NCBI RefSeq assembly: GCF_011075055.1
Contig: NC_058145.1
Span: forward strand, 2,492,887-2,556,886
Direction of reading: 5' to 3'
DNA: 64,000 bases
Source of the DNA: Mangifera indica
Lineage: Eukaryota; Streptophyta; Magnoliopsida; Sapindales; Anacardiaceae
Positions 34,861 through 47,830 of the stretch are shown here, piece by piece (position 1 is the stretch's first letter; the number at the start of each line of letters is the position of its first letter). The notes below the pieces were generated by a model. That model was not told where the DNA came from, made no database searches, and saw nothing but the letters and a program-made list of their open reading frames with translations. A program made the translations under genes and the position numbers.

Positions 34861-35261
34861 GATGTAATCCTTAAATGCTCTTTTGATACAACCAAAGACA
34901 TGGAAAAATATTTAAAATGATTGTATACATTTGTCTAAATTTGTGTAACAATCCCTAATTTATGGAGTTGTAAATTATAATAATATGTATTAAAACAATG
35001 TCGTTTTAATAACAAAATAGTTAAAAACTCGAGCTCGAAACAAGTTAAGCCGAATTCAAGCCGAGTGTGAGCTTGGTTTCCACGAGTTCGAGCTCGAACT
35101 CGAGCTCTGTTATATATCAGCTCGGTTTGAATCAACCCCAGATGTAATCCTTAAATGCTCTTTTGAAACAACCAAAGACATGGAAAAATATTTAAAATGA
35201 TTGTATACATTTGTCTAAATTTGTGTAACAATCCCTAGTTTATGGAGTTGTAAATTATAAT
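34702..35261. repeat. 280-bp direct tandem duplication, unit 2 only
   Basis: AATATGTATTAAAACAA at 34,702 recurs at 34,982, and similarity continues to about 35,261. Units 1 and 3 have a single copy. The junction falls in a short AT stretch shared by both ends (ATAATAATATGTATT). Confidence 0.85.
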
Positions 35262-35290
35262 AAAATATGAGTAATAGCATAAAAGAGTTC

Positions 35291-35660
35291 TAACGTGAAC
35301 CTCTCTATGCATCTAAACCCAAACCTAACTCAAATTTTTTTGTGTTATGTCATGTTAAATTAATAGATTGTATTTATTATTATCAAGAAATCCCCTCTTT
35401 ATTCGAAGGGTGATGAGCCAAAGACTTGAAGGTTTGGATTACCATCTCTATATTTCTTGTTATCCATTATGTTATTTCGATGGTAAAAGATAATAATAAT
35501 TTTTTATTATCTTATAAATCCAACAATATTACGTAAATATAAAAATTAAATTAGACTCCAGCAAAAAGAATTCTGTCTTTTTTTTGTTGACATAATGGAA
35601 CATAATTACTAAGCATTTTCTCCCTAAGTACATTTATGGAGGCATTCTCTATTTTAAATC
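35291..35660. other. Spacer, unit 2
   Basis: Ortholog of 19,601-19,969. Non-coding. Confidence 0.4.
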
Positions 35661-36159
35661 GGCCAAAGGATTTATTCTCACCCAAAGAATTTTTTTCTTA
35701 AATTCTCACTCTTTAATTTTGAAAAATCCATTTATCTATTATGAATAGTTAAATATAATAATTTTAATAACAAAATCATCATTTTATCTATAATATTAAA
35801 AATAAACTAAAACTTTATCCTTTTTTTTTCTTGAACTCTAAAACTTAATAATTTTCCCCTATTTCAAGTTTTAAAAAATAATATGTTTTTCTTAAGATTT
35901 AGTTTTCAATTTCCAATGAAATTCTCAACGCCATCGCCAGCAGCCTCTCATTCTCGAAGCTTCTTCTTTCTCCAGTGGTGTCTCTCTTGGTATTTCTTCC
36001 TTTTTCGAGATGAAAAGCTTTGTCGTAAAGATGAAGGTCTTCATCTTTTTCGACAAAGACAAGAGATCTCGTCTATGGATGGGTAAATAAATTTTTTTAA
36101 GTTAAATAATGAAAATTTGAGAAAACGGAATACTTTGAGTGAGACTAAATCCTTTGGCC
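35661..36159. mobile_element. Mutator-type MITE, unit 2 ortholog
   Basis: 499 bp. Target duplication TTTTAAATC (35,652-35,660) and TTTTAAATA (36,160-36,168), one mismatch. Ortholog of 19,970-20,468. Confidence 0.85.
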
Positions 36160-37559
36160 TTTTAAATATTAAATTTTACTCAATTTTTTTTCATTTTTTA
36201 TTGGTATTTCTCTTTTGAGATAATATCACTGATTTGACGCAAAATAATATATTTTATTAATATCACTTATTCGCAGTACAACAGTGTCTTTAAATAATCT
36301 AATAGTGTTAAAGATTGAGTGGTGAAATAAGATTTCATGTCTTTCGATCTCCTTGGAAAATGCTGTATTGTGATCCATTCAGAAAAGGGTGCAAATCGAG
36401 TCATTAATTTGTAACCTTTATTTTTATAATTTGTTTTATTTTTTATAAAATAGAAAGGTCACAAAATATTATTCCTTTTATGAATAATATTATGTATATT
36501 TATTTAAAATATATAAATAGATATACACTTATATGTGTTATTATGTGATTGAATATTATTTTAATTTTATTTTAAAATCATTCAATCATATAATAACACA
36601 CATAAAATATATATTATTTATGTATTTAAAATATATATACATAGTTTTATTATTTTTTTATTAACTACGGGATTTACATTTTCTCACCCTAGTTTTGGCC
36701 GTAAAGTAATTTTTCATAGATTTAATATAAATCTTATTTTTTCATCCGAAATCTATCTTTATTGGTAAAAAAGTTCTTGATAGCATGTTAGATAATTAAA
36801 ATCATTATATTATCGTTAACTATCTTACTTTTATAAAATTGTCATATTATCCCAACTTTTCTTCTTAATTTTTTTTCCTTTTTCATGGTTCTTCTTTTCT
36901 CTCTTCAAAATCTCGTGACAACTTGATCTGGCCAACAACATAAGATGCAAGTTTTGGACATCTATGAGTCCTTTTTGAACCTCAAAAATTGAGTTAGCAA
37001 ATGAGCTTTGATATTATTGACAATGGCCAACATAAAGATACAATATATAGGGGTTAAAATTGAATAAAAATAAAAATATTATATATCAATTAAAAATATG
37101 AAATTTTATAGATTATTTTAAGATTTTAAATATATTAACTTAGTAATTTTTTAGACCTAAAGGGATATTAAATGTTTATTTTTTATACCCAAAAAGAAGT
37201 AATTCATTCTTTTTAAATCCAACGAGGATTAGAAAGTAAAATGATAATCTTACCTTCCCATTTTTTATGAAAAGCATTCAATTAGGAAATAGTGTTTTCA
37301 AACAAAAAATTCTTATTATTATTATTATTGGACATCGGCCTTGTTGGTTTAAAGTCAACAAAAATGTTACCGTGTGAGGATACAAGGTGATTTCTTTACA
37401 TCGTCCTTGTTAACATGTATAGACTAAAGATTCTCTGTAACTTTTTCACTAAGATATTCGAGATACATATATACATTAAATTTTGATATTTTCATTTCAA
37501 AATTACCTTCGTCATGGAGTTATCCAATTAGTTTTAAATTTACATCATTTATTTGTATA
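36160..37559. other. AT-rich spacer, unit 2 distal
   Basis: Non-coding ortholog of 20,469-21,814 with several unit-2-specific small insertions. No gene. Confidence 0.4.
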
Positions 37560-37976
37560 ATACGTTTAATTTGAATAATATTTTATCATTAAAAATAAAA
37601 AATTATCTTAAATATGTATTATCTACAAAATTATTAGATATAAATTATTACTATATTTTATAAAATTTAGTAAAAATAATAAAATAATCTTAAAATATTA
37701 TTTTACTTAAATACTATTTAGTATAATTATTCTAAAATATTTTTTTATGTTACTCATTATATTAATTAAAAAAATATTTTTGTCTTAAAATATTAATAAA
37801 TAAGAAAATAAAGTAATAATCAGATTACTGTTTATGTTATTAGTTATATTACTATTAATAATAAAATATTATTGAAATATTTTATTATTTAACAAATTAA
37901 AATAATATTAATAATAAAATATATATATAACTAAAGTAATTTTTTTAAGTCTAATAGCAAATGCGCCCTTAATGCA
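37560..37976 (+). mobile_element. AT-rich MITE, family T, unit 2 copy
   Basis: Ortholog of 21,815-22,232. Confidence 0.5.
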
Positions 37977-38697
37977 AAAAATAAGAAAGATGTAAAAGGA
38001 TCCTACTTTTACATGAACTTCTAAACCTCCAAATATATGTTAATAAAGAAAGATTTATGTAATTCAGAGTTTGCAGCCGTTTTAAAATGGATTGACAGAA
38101 AGAAATTCTTAAATTAAATAATCATCAATCAATGCTTCAAAAGATTGGGCAAAATAACTTACTTACCATCTATAACTTCCTTGCTATACAAGTATTATAC
38201 TTTATTCGTTAATATATAACTATAAAATCAAACTATATGGTAAAACAACTCAGGCTAACTTATTTGTACAATTTGAGATGATAGTTTACAATTGAGTAAT
38301 CTGATTATTTATTTTTTCTTTCGTTTTATAATTATTTTATCAGATATTATCATATCAGATTATATAAATAAGTTTATACAATTTATTTATAACGGTAGCT
38401 TTACTCAAAAAATGATTACATCTCCCATTCTTCCTCAAGATCAAGTTAACCTAGAAATATGAAATAGCCACACGTGAATGATAGCAAAAGAAGAACAGAT
38501 AGAGAAGACCACCATAACAGACAAAAGAAGCAAAGCAAATTCCAATCAAAAGCTTGGTTACACTTAGCTTCTTCTTTCTCCTTTGGCTCTGGTTCATCAT
38601 ACAACCCATCTCCACAAAGCTAGTTTTCTTTCAATAATTGCTTCTGTATAGAGAGACAGAGAATCAGCGAGCAAAGAGAGACGATAATCGGGTGATC
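37977..38697 (+). promoter_or_regulatory. Fucosidase 2 upstream region
   Basis: Ortholog of 22,233-22,972. It has a 25-bp deletion near 38,135 that units 1 and 3 do not share. The proximal 400 bp are well conserved, so transcription is plausible. Confidence 0.4.
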
Positions 38698-41171
38698 ATG
38701 ACTAAGTTACTGTATTTTTTACTCACCATAACGTTGTTTCAGCAATTAGAATTTGTTATTTCTCGACGAGAGCAGGTTATAACACCACCATTGCCCGTGT
38801 TGCCACTGCCATCTTATTCTCAAATAAAATGGCAACAAAGAGAGCTCATAATGTTCGTCCACTTTGGAGTCAACACATTCACCGACTCTGAATGGGGCAC
38901 TGGGAAAGAAAACCCTGCTATATTTAACCCAGTTGGGTTTGATGCGAACCAGTGGATCAGTGCAGCCACGGACGCAGGAGTTTCTCTTGTCATACTAACC
39001 GCAAAACACCATGATGGATTTTGCTTGTGGCCTTCAAAATACACTGACCATTCTGTCAAACTTAGTCCCTGGAAAAATGGAACTGGTGACGTGGTGGAAG
39101 AGTTTGTAAATGCTGCTAAAGCTCGTGGAGTCGATGTGGGATTGTGTTTATCACCATGGGATCGCCATGATCAGAGATATGGCAATGATTTACAGTATAA
39201 CGAATACTACTTAGCTCAACTGCAAGAGCTACTCGCCAGGTTGCTCCTTTTTTCTTTGCTTTCTGAAAAATAAACAAAAGCTTGAAGAAAGTTGATTGTT
39301 TCATCCATTTCATTTGATTATTGTTAGATATGGAAACTTAAGAGAGATTTGGTTCGATGGAGCCAAGGGTTCAAATGCACCAAACATGTCATATTATTTT
39401 TCAGAGTGGTTCGCCATGGCGAAGGAGTTGCAGAGCTCCATTAACATATTTTCTGATGCGGGTCCGGATGTTAGATGGGTTGGTAATGAAAACGGGTCTG
39501 CTGGAAGCACTTGCTGGTCGACCATCAATCGCACCTCTCTTTCAGTCGGGAATGGAAGCATTGCTGAGTGAGTATTTTTGATTAATTTAAGTCATGCAAA
39601 TTGATTTCTTTTGAACCTTCTGAAATGAGCTGTCTGCAATTATAGCCTAGTTTTTCTCCATTAATTATTATGTTCGGTGGAAATTGGTTACTTGTTAGCT
39701 TTTCATCCTTGAATTTCTTCTCTCATCTTACATTAGAGGTTACAATTCAGCTCGTGAAACTGATATTTCGTCTGCCTCTCCCAGACGAATAGGAACAGGG
39801 ATAACCCCTTTTTGGTTACAATTCAGCACGTGAAACTGATATTCGGTCTGCCTCTCCCGGACGAATAGGAACAGGGATAATCCTTTTTCGTCTATTACTT
39901 TCATCCTTTAAACTCTTATATGTTAAATTATTTTAAAAATTTTAAATTATTATAAATATATTATAATATTTAATAAGTATTTTATTATTATTTTAATAAA
40001 AATGAGAGAAAAGTGTAAGACTAAACAAAAAAAATTGACAACAACAAAAGAATAATAAAATATTTCATTATTATAAATATTATTTATAAGATTTTAGAGA
40101 CTAATTATTTATGCTCTCGTTAACAATTAATAAATTTAATAAAGAGAAAATAGTTATTAATAGTTTTAATAACAAGTCATTATAGTTTTTTCATTAAAAA
40201 TATTTTTATCATTAATACTTTTAATAGGAGAATCTATAAAATAGGCGGCAACAAGAATTTTCTCATTGTTACAACTTTTTAATATCAAGAAATAAGGTTT
40301 TAATAACTATTTTTTCCTTATTTAAATCAGAAATTTATTTATTTTTTAACAATAATTGATTGATAAAATTATGAAAATAGTGTTTATAATAATCATATAT
40401 TTATCGGTTCATTAATTTACTTTCGTTATTGTCATTTTTTTTAATTGAAAATTCTTTCTACAAAGGTGGAAAGAGAAGAAGACAGAAATTTTCTCTATAA
40501 AGAGAGGACAGAGATTTCCTATCATTCCTGTATAGGGATTGGTGTGGGGATAGGAATGATAGGGATTTAGGTATGCGGCGATACCAAACCCATTGCCATC
40601 TCTAGCTCACATGTGTAACAAGTGCTTGCATTTTGGGACTATTGATTGGTAAAATTTGTGTTTCTATTTTTGTAGTTATTTAAGCACTGGTGATCCAGAA
40701 GGGACAGACTGGTTGCCGGCTGAATGCGATGTTTCAATCAGAACTGGATGGTTTTGGCATATATCAGAATCACCAAAGAAGCTAAGTAATCTACTTGAAA
40801 TATACTATAATTCAGTGGGGCGAAACTGCGTGATGCTGCTTAATGTGCCTCCTAATTCAACCGGGCTAATCTCTGACATTGACGTTCAAAGATTGAGGGA
40901 ATTCAGAAAGGCCATTGACACAATATTTTCAGAAAATTTAGCTGACAAATGCACCGTTGAAGCCAGCAGCCAAAGGGAAGGCAAAGACGGCGGTTTTGGC
41001 CCAGAAAATGCACTAGACACCGACCATTTATGGACATACTGGGCTCCAGGAGATGACAAAAATGAAGAGCACTGGATTCAAATCAATGCTCAAGATCAAA
41101 AGGGGTTGAAATTTAATGTGATCAGAGTATTGATTAAAATTACATGTTATTTGTTGCTAAGAAGGATCTAG
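38698..41171 (+). CDS. FUC1: Alpha-L-fucosidase (GH29), copy 2, C-terminally truncated by a duplication junction
   Basis: Exons 38698-39239, 39328-39567 and 40676-41171, with the same splice sites as copy 1. The predicted product has 425 residues: 411 are fucosidase and the last 14 are read from unrelated intergenic DNA after the junction CAGA at 41,123-41,126. It lacks the last 77 residues of the family protein, that is most of the C-terminal beta-domain, and also the normal stop, 3' UTR and poly(A) signal. The catalytic part is open and keeps the WFDGAKG nucleophile region. Amino-acid changes against copies 1 and 3 include L19E-F near the signal peptide end, L43I, M91T and Y150C. It may be transcribed but the protein is likely unstable; calling it a pseudogene would be reasonable. 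Confidence 0.85.
39740..39892 (+). repeat. 76-bp tandem duplication in intron 2 of fucosidase 2
   Basis: Same repeat pair as 24,014-24,165. Confidence 0.85.
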
Positions 41172-41606
41172 TGTGTTTTCTCTCCTTTCTTTTGTAGAAT
41201 TTTTGCTATTAATAGGATAAAGATGTATGGTTACATGTAAGCTCGTTATATTATTTGTATATTTAATTATGTATTTAAAATTATAATAAAACTATATACA
41301 TCTATTTTAAGTATATAAATATATATATATATTTATATGTGTCATTATTTAATTAGATAACTTTGAATTAAAAATAAAATAATATTTAATCATATAATAA
41401 TACATATACATATATAGATATAGATATTTATATTACGGAAAATAAAAGTTCTAATTGACAATAGCTTCATCTTCTCCTCTATCCTCATCTAATGGAAGGC
41501 TTAACATGTTAAAGTTGCCTTAAACTTATTTAAGATTTGGCGTACATATACATGTGTAGCACATTAGATTCTTTCTTTGTCTGCGTCAAATTATAAAAAT
41601 CTAATT
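41172..41606. other. AT-rich left flank of unit 3
   Basis: Non-coding ortholog of 5,700-6,964, shorter by about 620 bp and a second smaller block. No gene. Confidence 0.45.
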
Positions 41607-42085
41607 TAAAAAGGCATTTAATTTAAATAATATTTTATTATCAAAATAAAAAGATTACTTTAAAGATAGATTATTTAAAAGAATATTAGAGATAAATAAA
41701 TATTATATTTGATAAAATTTGATAAGTATAAATAATTATTGTATTTAGTTAAAGATAATAAAAGAATACTAATAAATTATTTTATCTAAACATCATGAAT
41801 ATAATCATTTTTAAATATTTTTTATATTTTTTATTATATTAATTAAAAATAAATTTATTTTTATCTCAAAAAATTAATAAATAATAATATAATTATAATA
41901 AAGTTAAGATTACCTTGATAATCTTTTAATACCTAAGGTGGATGTGGTAATCAGATTACCGTCTATATTATCTATCACGTCAGTATTAATAATAGAAGAT
42001 TACCGTAATATTATATTACTTATAAACCAAACAAAGTAATGTAAGTAATAAAAGATAGATTACTAAGATAAATTTTAAATCTTTG
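41607..42085 (+). mobile_element. AT-rich MITE, family T, unit 3 proximal copy
   Basis: Ortholog of 6,965-7,440. The right side reads CTTTGAAACCAAACGACC, giving CGTTTGGTTT when read inward. Confidence 0.5.
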
Positions 42086-42449
42086 AAACCAAACGACCTC
42101 CTAAGAGTTAACAAAACTGATAAAGTATTAGAACTTATAAGATAAAACTCTAAGTTTAAGTCTATATTTTGCTTATAAAACCTTGATTTACTTAATATAA
42201 TAATTACATGTTTAAGTTTATTCATCCAATAAATACAGACCAGTAACCTGTTATCGAAAAGAAAAAAATTATAAGAAGCTGAACTGGTTTCTTTCTTAAC
42301 TGGGATTACTTGGAAAATCATTAGTAGAAAAAAGAGGGGGGGATATAATCTCTTTCTAATAAAGCCTTTTGAGTCCCATGACTCTTGGCAAAACACATTG
42401 CTTATTTGTGAAATTGACTAGGAAACATGTTAAAAATCCACTTACGTGT

Positions 42450-44779
42450 TCATACTGGTTGCAGGTAAGTGATAACAATCGGGCTTCTTACTTTGTGAAC
42501 TCCATCCTTCCAAATCAAACCTCCGAACTCCAGAATTGTCTGTTGAGATCTCGATGTGAAGGTAACCTTATACGACAGTTTCTGGTATTTCTTGGTGAAA
42601 TTCAGGCTTCTTGGTTCCACTTTTGTGTTAACACCTTTGAAGTGTGTAACCACAACATGATAATTAGACACTGGAGGCCCAACATTGGTGACTGTTCTGT
42701 GAAGAGTTATAGTAGAAACGTTTCTATTGGCTTCGATCACTACTGAGATTGCAGGGTAGTTTAAGTCCCCTGGAGAGGCTAAAGAGTGATGGCAAGATCT
42801 ATTTGCATACTTGGAAAAAACTTTGAGCTGCTCTGGGGATAGCTTTTGTGTGCAGAGGAATTCAAAGTAATCCTGTGCATCAATGTCGTAGATCAAACCT
42901 GGGTCTAGAGCTTTCTCTGGGTTAATGTGTCCAGCGCCATGGTCGAACGGCGTTGAGGGTGCACCTATTGAGGCATCTATAAGAGGATTATGTGTGTTAT
43001 CATGAACATAAGCAGTTGTCATCAGTGCAGATTTTAATGCTGCAGGGCTCCATTCTGGGTGCCTTGCTTTAAGCAAAGCAGCAACTCCGCTCACATGGGG
43101 GCATGACATTGAAGTTCCCGATAATATGTTGAATTTCACTCTCCTGTGATCAGTTGGCAAGCTTGATGGGCCTGTTTCGCTCGTCCAAGCCGCAAGAATG
43201 TTGACCCCAGGTGCCACCATATCAGGTTTCAGAATTTCAAGGCTAAGAAAATTTGGTCCTCTGGACGAAAATGATGCTACTACAGGAGAAGGCCTAATCC
43301 CCAATCTGGTACCGAGAAATGTTAGACTTGCAGTGGCTTTCCCATCTGTTAATGCATAATTCTTTATTGCTTTCCCTTCATTTTCCCCCACTGCTACAGC
43401 CGGAAGAAGGTGACAATCTGCAACTAACTCCTCTCCATTGGCAGCCGTATTTGACAGAATCATGCCTACACCTCCGGCATCTCTAACCACTTGACCTTTC
43501 TGAACTCGAAGGCTAATACCACGGTCACAGATGACAATTTTGCCTGCTACTACACTTGGATTCAATGTGCCCTCTAAACACAAAGAGCTTGGATCAGGGC
43601 TGCTTGAGTTGCTGCTGCCCATATAAACAAGGGGATATTTCTTATTTGCGGGCAAAATTCTTCGCCCTTTATAGAGTGAAACTCCGGTAAAAGTCCTTCC
43701 TGTTCCAAGCTTAACAGTAGCTGGAAAATCTCTGTCCATGGTGCTAGCGCCAACTGTGGTGATCCATGGTGATACATTTGTGAGGCTGACAGGGTCTGGG
43801 CCACCATTTCCGGCGGAGCAAGAAACAAAAACGCCCATCTCCATCGCTCCGAAAGAGGCTATTGACAAACTGTCGCGGCTGTAAGATGGCGCTCCCCCAC
43901 TCAATGATATTGATAAAACATTGACTCCATCAGCCACAGCTCTATCAACTGCCGATAATATATCTGAGCTGAAGCACCCCCAGACCAACACACCTTATAA
44001 GCTGCAATTCTCGCACCAGGGGTCATTCCTCTAGCGATCCCAGAAGCATAACCCAAAAGATTAGCACCACGCACAGGAGAACCAGCCACAGTCGACGCTG
44101 TGTGGGTCCCATGCCCATCTTGATCTCTTGCTGATTTATACTCAGTTTGTTCGTTGATTTTTCCTGTCGCTGCTTCATATCCAAGGTAGAAAATTCTCGC
44201 ACCCACAATTTTTCTATTGCAGTGATGCTTTTGAAAACCCCGACCTGTTTCACATACTCCTTTCCAGTGAACTGGTACCGGCGGCATGCCGGAGTCGTTG
44301 AAACTTGCACTTTCCGGCCAAATCCCAGTGTCAAGAACTCCCACAACAATATCGTGGTCAGCCAGCTTCTGAGACCAAACGCTGGAACTGTCTTCTGGTT
44401 CTAACCCAAGGAACATGGGACTTCTTGTGGTATGAAGTTGGTATTTTTTATCTGGGAAAATGGCCAAGACTCCATCTTCTTTCTCTAGCCTCTCTGCCTC
44501 TTGTTCACTCAAACGAGCAGCCATTCCATGAAAAGCAGTCTCGTAATTGTAAATTATCCTATCTTCTTCTTCTTCATCTGCATCACCTTCTTTCTTAAAT
44601 ACTACAGATTTTACTTTCGATGAGTACCAATCAAGGTGACTGGCAAACGAGCCTGGCATTGCAGACTTATCCATCTGCACAACGTAAGTCTTCTTTGTTG
44701 ATGAAACATCTGCGGAAAAACCAATGCTGAGGGATAGATAGTTCATCAGAATAAGGAGAAACCATTTTGTTTCACCCAT
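42450..44779 (-). pseudogene. SBT1.3: Subtilisin-like protease, SBT1.3 type, copy 2 (different one-base frameshift)
   Basis: Intronless, same start and stop as copy 1, and the same predicted parts in order: signal peptide, I9 propeptide, Asp (VLDTGIWPE), His (DGHGTHTA), PA domain, Ser (SGTSMSCPHVSG), C-terminal Fn3-like domain. The C run at 43,977-43,981 has five Cs where copy 1 has six (9,341-9,346). This shifts the frame in AAYKVCWSGG, so the first frame ends 27 codons later and the Asn/PA/Ser part lies in a second frame (43,991-42,450). The run that is broken in copy 1 is intact here, so the two copies are broken at different sites. Coding differences from copy 1 are few (for example SLGGG to SLSGG, TPFKG to THFKG, TFLQPV to TYLQPV). 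Confidence 0.92.
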
Positions 44780-45294
44780 TCTGAAAATACCAAAAACAGA
44801 TTTTGAGACAGATTGCTGCAGAAGAGATGGAAATAAGAAGGTGAGTTGTTTGGAGGTAGAAGTTTGAGAATTGAAATTTCTAAGAGAAGGTAGGAGAGGC
44901 CATAATTAATCAACCCTGTGATGTTGTTGAAGGTAATAAAGTTGGTCGGTTCGATTCCTGAATGCAAATTGAAGAGGTCTAATCAGTAGAGAGACAGAAG
45001 TTTAATATGTTTACTCTTCTCCGGGCACTTATCTATTTAGTTTTTGCAGTTTCTTTATAAATAAAACTATATCTAAGTATTTTTCAAATATACAGGTAAT
45101 ATTATTTCATAGAAAAGGTGTTAGTTTTTAATGAATTTATATTTTTTAAAAATTATTAGAAAAATAATAATCTCTAATAAAATTTTTTTAAAACAATTAA
45201 TCAATAAATAATTATTTAAAATTTTAAACTATTACAAAAATATTTTTAAAATTAAGCTAAGACTTAAGCGAAAAATTGTTTTTCGATCTTTCTT
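44780..45294. other. Subtilase 2 upstream region
   Basis: The first 220 bp match the copy 1 upstream region almost exactly; further out is AT-rich, with no feature I can support. Confidence 0.45.
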
Positions 45295-45960
45295 TTAACC
45301 AACTAAGAAAATAAAAAATATGAGTAATGTCTTCTCCGAGAATAAGTACATCCACTCAATAGGAACTACTTCCACTTTTAGAGGAATTATGACTAGCTGA
45401 ATAACCTTTTTCCTAAAACCCTTGATAATGATTAGCTTGGGAGAGAGTTGGTCTTCTATAGTTAAGCTTGGCATGTCTGGATTGTTGATAATGGCTATAA
45501 TATCATTCTTGGACATCCTTCCCTTAAGACAAAAATCTATTTTGACTTGACAATCATCTAACTCATCTATGATTGATCGCAAGGGAGAAAAATAATTTGA
45601 GCATCTTTAGAATGAATCTAATATGATTGATCCTCTTATGGGTACAAATTTTTAGTATAAACCATTCAAAGTGTGTCGATTATATAGCGAAGATGTGCCC
45701 ATTGATAGTAATTCGAGAGGCTCATTATTATTGCTTAGCAATAACATGTGCACAAGTTAATTTGAAAAACTAGAATTTTTAGTAACTGAGGACTTTGTCC
45801 GTGTTAGTTGGACAAGTAAATCTACAGCCCAGAGCAAAAAACACATAGCACAACAACCGAATTTACAATCATTGTACCAAATAAGTTAAAATTTCATAAG
45901 TGTGATAAAAGTTTGAATCTAAACATTCTCTTGAAAGTTTTAATACTCTATCAATTTTGT
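45295..45960 (-). other. Degraded block with a 95-codon frame, unknown
   Basis: The minus-strand frame 45,582-45,295 contains DELDDCQVKIDFCLKG and SLTIEDQLSPKLIIIKGF. It is conserved with 11,271-11,884, where it is broken. Its composition is protein-like (alternating charged and hydrophobic residues), which suggests a relic of a real coding sequence. I do not recognise the family. Confidence 0.35.
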
Positions 45961-46029
45961 TAATCTTACGGTCATAGGATAGAAGTTTGTTTCATGCAGT
46001 TGTAATGTCTATTTGAAATTAAATTACTA

Positions 46030-46530
46030 GTATATAGCTTTTTCATAAATAAATAGATGAAAGATACAACTGAAAAATAACATTATGTGTTTCCATACAA
46101 TGTTTCATCTCTCATAAACCATCTTTATAATGTACCCTAGACGAATTCCACATGCATTTAAGATTGAAAACTCTATGAGTGTGACAATATTTATGATGCT
46201 CACGTGGGAAAATAACTCCAACCATAGCTATGATACCAATATGTCAATATAAAATAATTGTTAAATTTTATAAATCCTAAACCCTAAACCGAAATCTAAT
46301 AAATAAATTTTATTTTTACTATCTTTTGGTAAAACAACAAAGGATGTCTATAGATACCTCCCATTTAAGTAGACATTATCCACAAAAATTAAAGTATGAT
46401 AAACAACCTAAAGATATGAGAAATATTTAAAGTGATCATATATATTTGTCTAAATTTATGTAACAATTCCTAGTTGATGGAGTTGTAAATTATAATAGAA
46501 TGCGAGTAATAGCATAAAAGACTTTTCAAG
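46030..46530. repeat. Dispersed repeat family R, unit 3 proximal copy
   Basis: Ortholog of 11,885-12,465. On the minus strand TGGTATCATAGC lies near 46,225-46,236, one base off the initiator-Met primer-binding site of Copia elements. Confidence 0.5.
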
Positions 46531-47830
46531 TGAACCTTTTAACGCACCTAAATTTGTGTAAGAATCCTTAGCTATAACTCCATTTGATATATATAAAAAG
46601 GAGCAATAAAATACTTTCACACATTTTTTATTTATAATTTACGTATGCAGATGAAATATTATCATGTGATTAGATATTATTTTTATTTTTAATTTAAAAT
46701 TATTTAATTATATAATAATATATTATTTATATATTTAAATTATATATAAAAAATATGTATATATAATTTTATTCGTATAAAAGACTTCTCAAGTAAGCCA
46801 ACTGTCGAATTTATTTATTGCTTTTGCATTGTTTTCCTAATTTATACATCTCTAATTTTCTAAAGCCGCTTATTAGCTTCCCTTAATTTTTGGTTAATTT
46901 ATTAAAATCCCTAAAAACAATTAACAAATAGTTTGTCGGCTGATGAAATTAAAAGTAAGCATTCACATAAAGAGCATCATTAATGCTGTCCTCGGTGATA
47001 TGGTCCTGATATTCACGCGATGCATGTCTCCACACCGTCGGCTCCATACAAGTCACTTTCTATTAGCCAGTAGACTATTTTTTATCTAAATTTTAGTCTA
47101 ATTTTAAAAATATATTTATAATAAATAAAAAATTTAAAGATAAAATCGTTATTTAATCTTTTAAACCTTAAAATATTAAAAATTTATATTATTTTCTCTG
47201 TTTAGTTTAAAAAACTAACAATTTTTTTCTGATTAAACTTTGAAAACTGAAATTAAATTAAAATGACGTCATTTTAATAACGAAAAACAAATCAAACTAG
47301 ATTCGACCGAGTTTGAGCTTAGTTTTTACGAGCTCGAATTTGAGTTCAACTATATATAAACCGAATCAAGTTAAAGCTTGATTCAGTTTGAATCCAACCC
47401 TAATGAGCTGATTTATTTATGGCAATTGCGAATGCTGGTAGGTTCAAGTTATGTCATGTTAGTTGTGTCTGAAATTGAAATTGAAATCTTCGTTATCAAA
47501 ATTAATAATTAGGTCACCTTCGCTTTCTCTACATAAAAGATTTTTCTTGAAATTATTTTGGATGTAAATCCTATTAATAAAAAGAATAATATTATATATA
47601 CGTAATTGGATAAATAGTTAATATATTATTATATAATTTAGTATTATTTTATTTTTAATTTAAAATTAATAAATTAAATAAGTTAACATAATTAAGATTA
47701 ATGAATAACATAATTAAAATCATATATGGCATGATAATGATAATAATTTAATAACATTCATGTGTTCTTCAAAATTAGTGTTTAAATTAATTTTTCCCCT
47801 CATGCACCTGTCAAAAGACATTAATATTAA
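46531..47830. other. AT-rich spacer, unit 3 proximal
   Basis: Non-coding. It contains the left part of the MITE found complete at 12,783, and a hAT-MITE-like remnant ending CCAACCCTA at 47,402. The point homologous to the 26,200 junction is at about 47,090. Confidence 0.45.

Larger units (their letters stand above)
34135..35290. repeat. Dispersed repeat family R, unit 2 copy, with local duplication
   Basis: Ortholog of 18,725-19,600. It contains the hAT-type MITE at 34,555-34,860 and then a 280-bp tandem duplication that repeats the right half of the MITE and the end of R. Confidence 0.6.
26195..41126. repeat. Segmental duplication unit 2 (fucosidase only, both ends truncated)
   Basis: It begins inside what is, in unit 1, the Mutator MITE at 12,783, and ends inside fucosidase exon 3. 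It has no subtilase. The proximal half (26,200-30,000) is closest to unit 3 (47,090-50,540). The distal half is the most divergent of the three, and it alone carries the solo-LTR-like insertion and a 280-bp local duplication. Confidence 0.88.
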
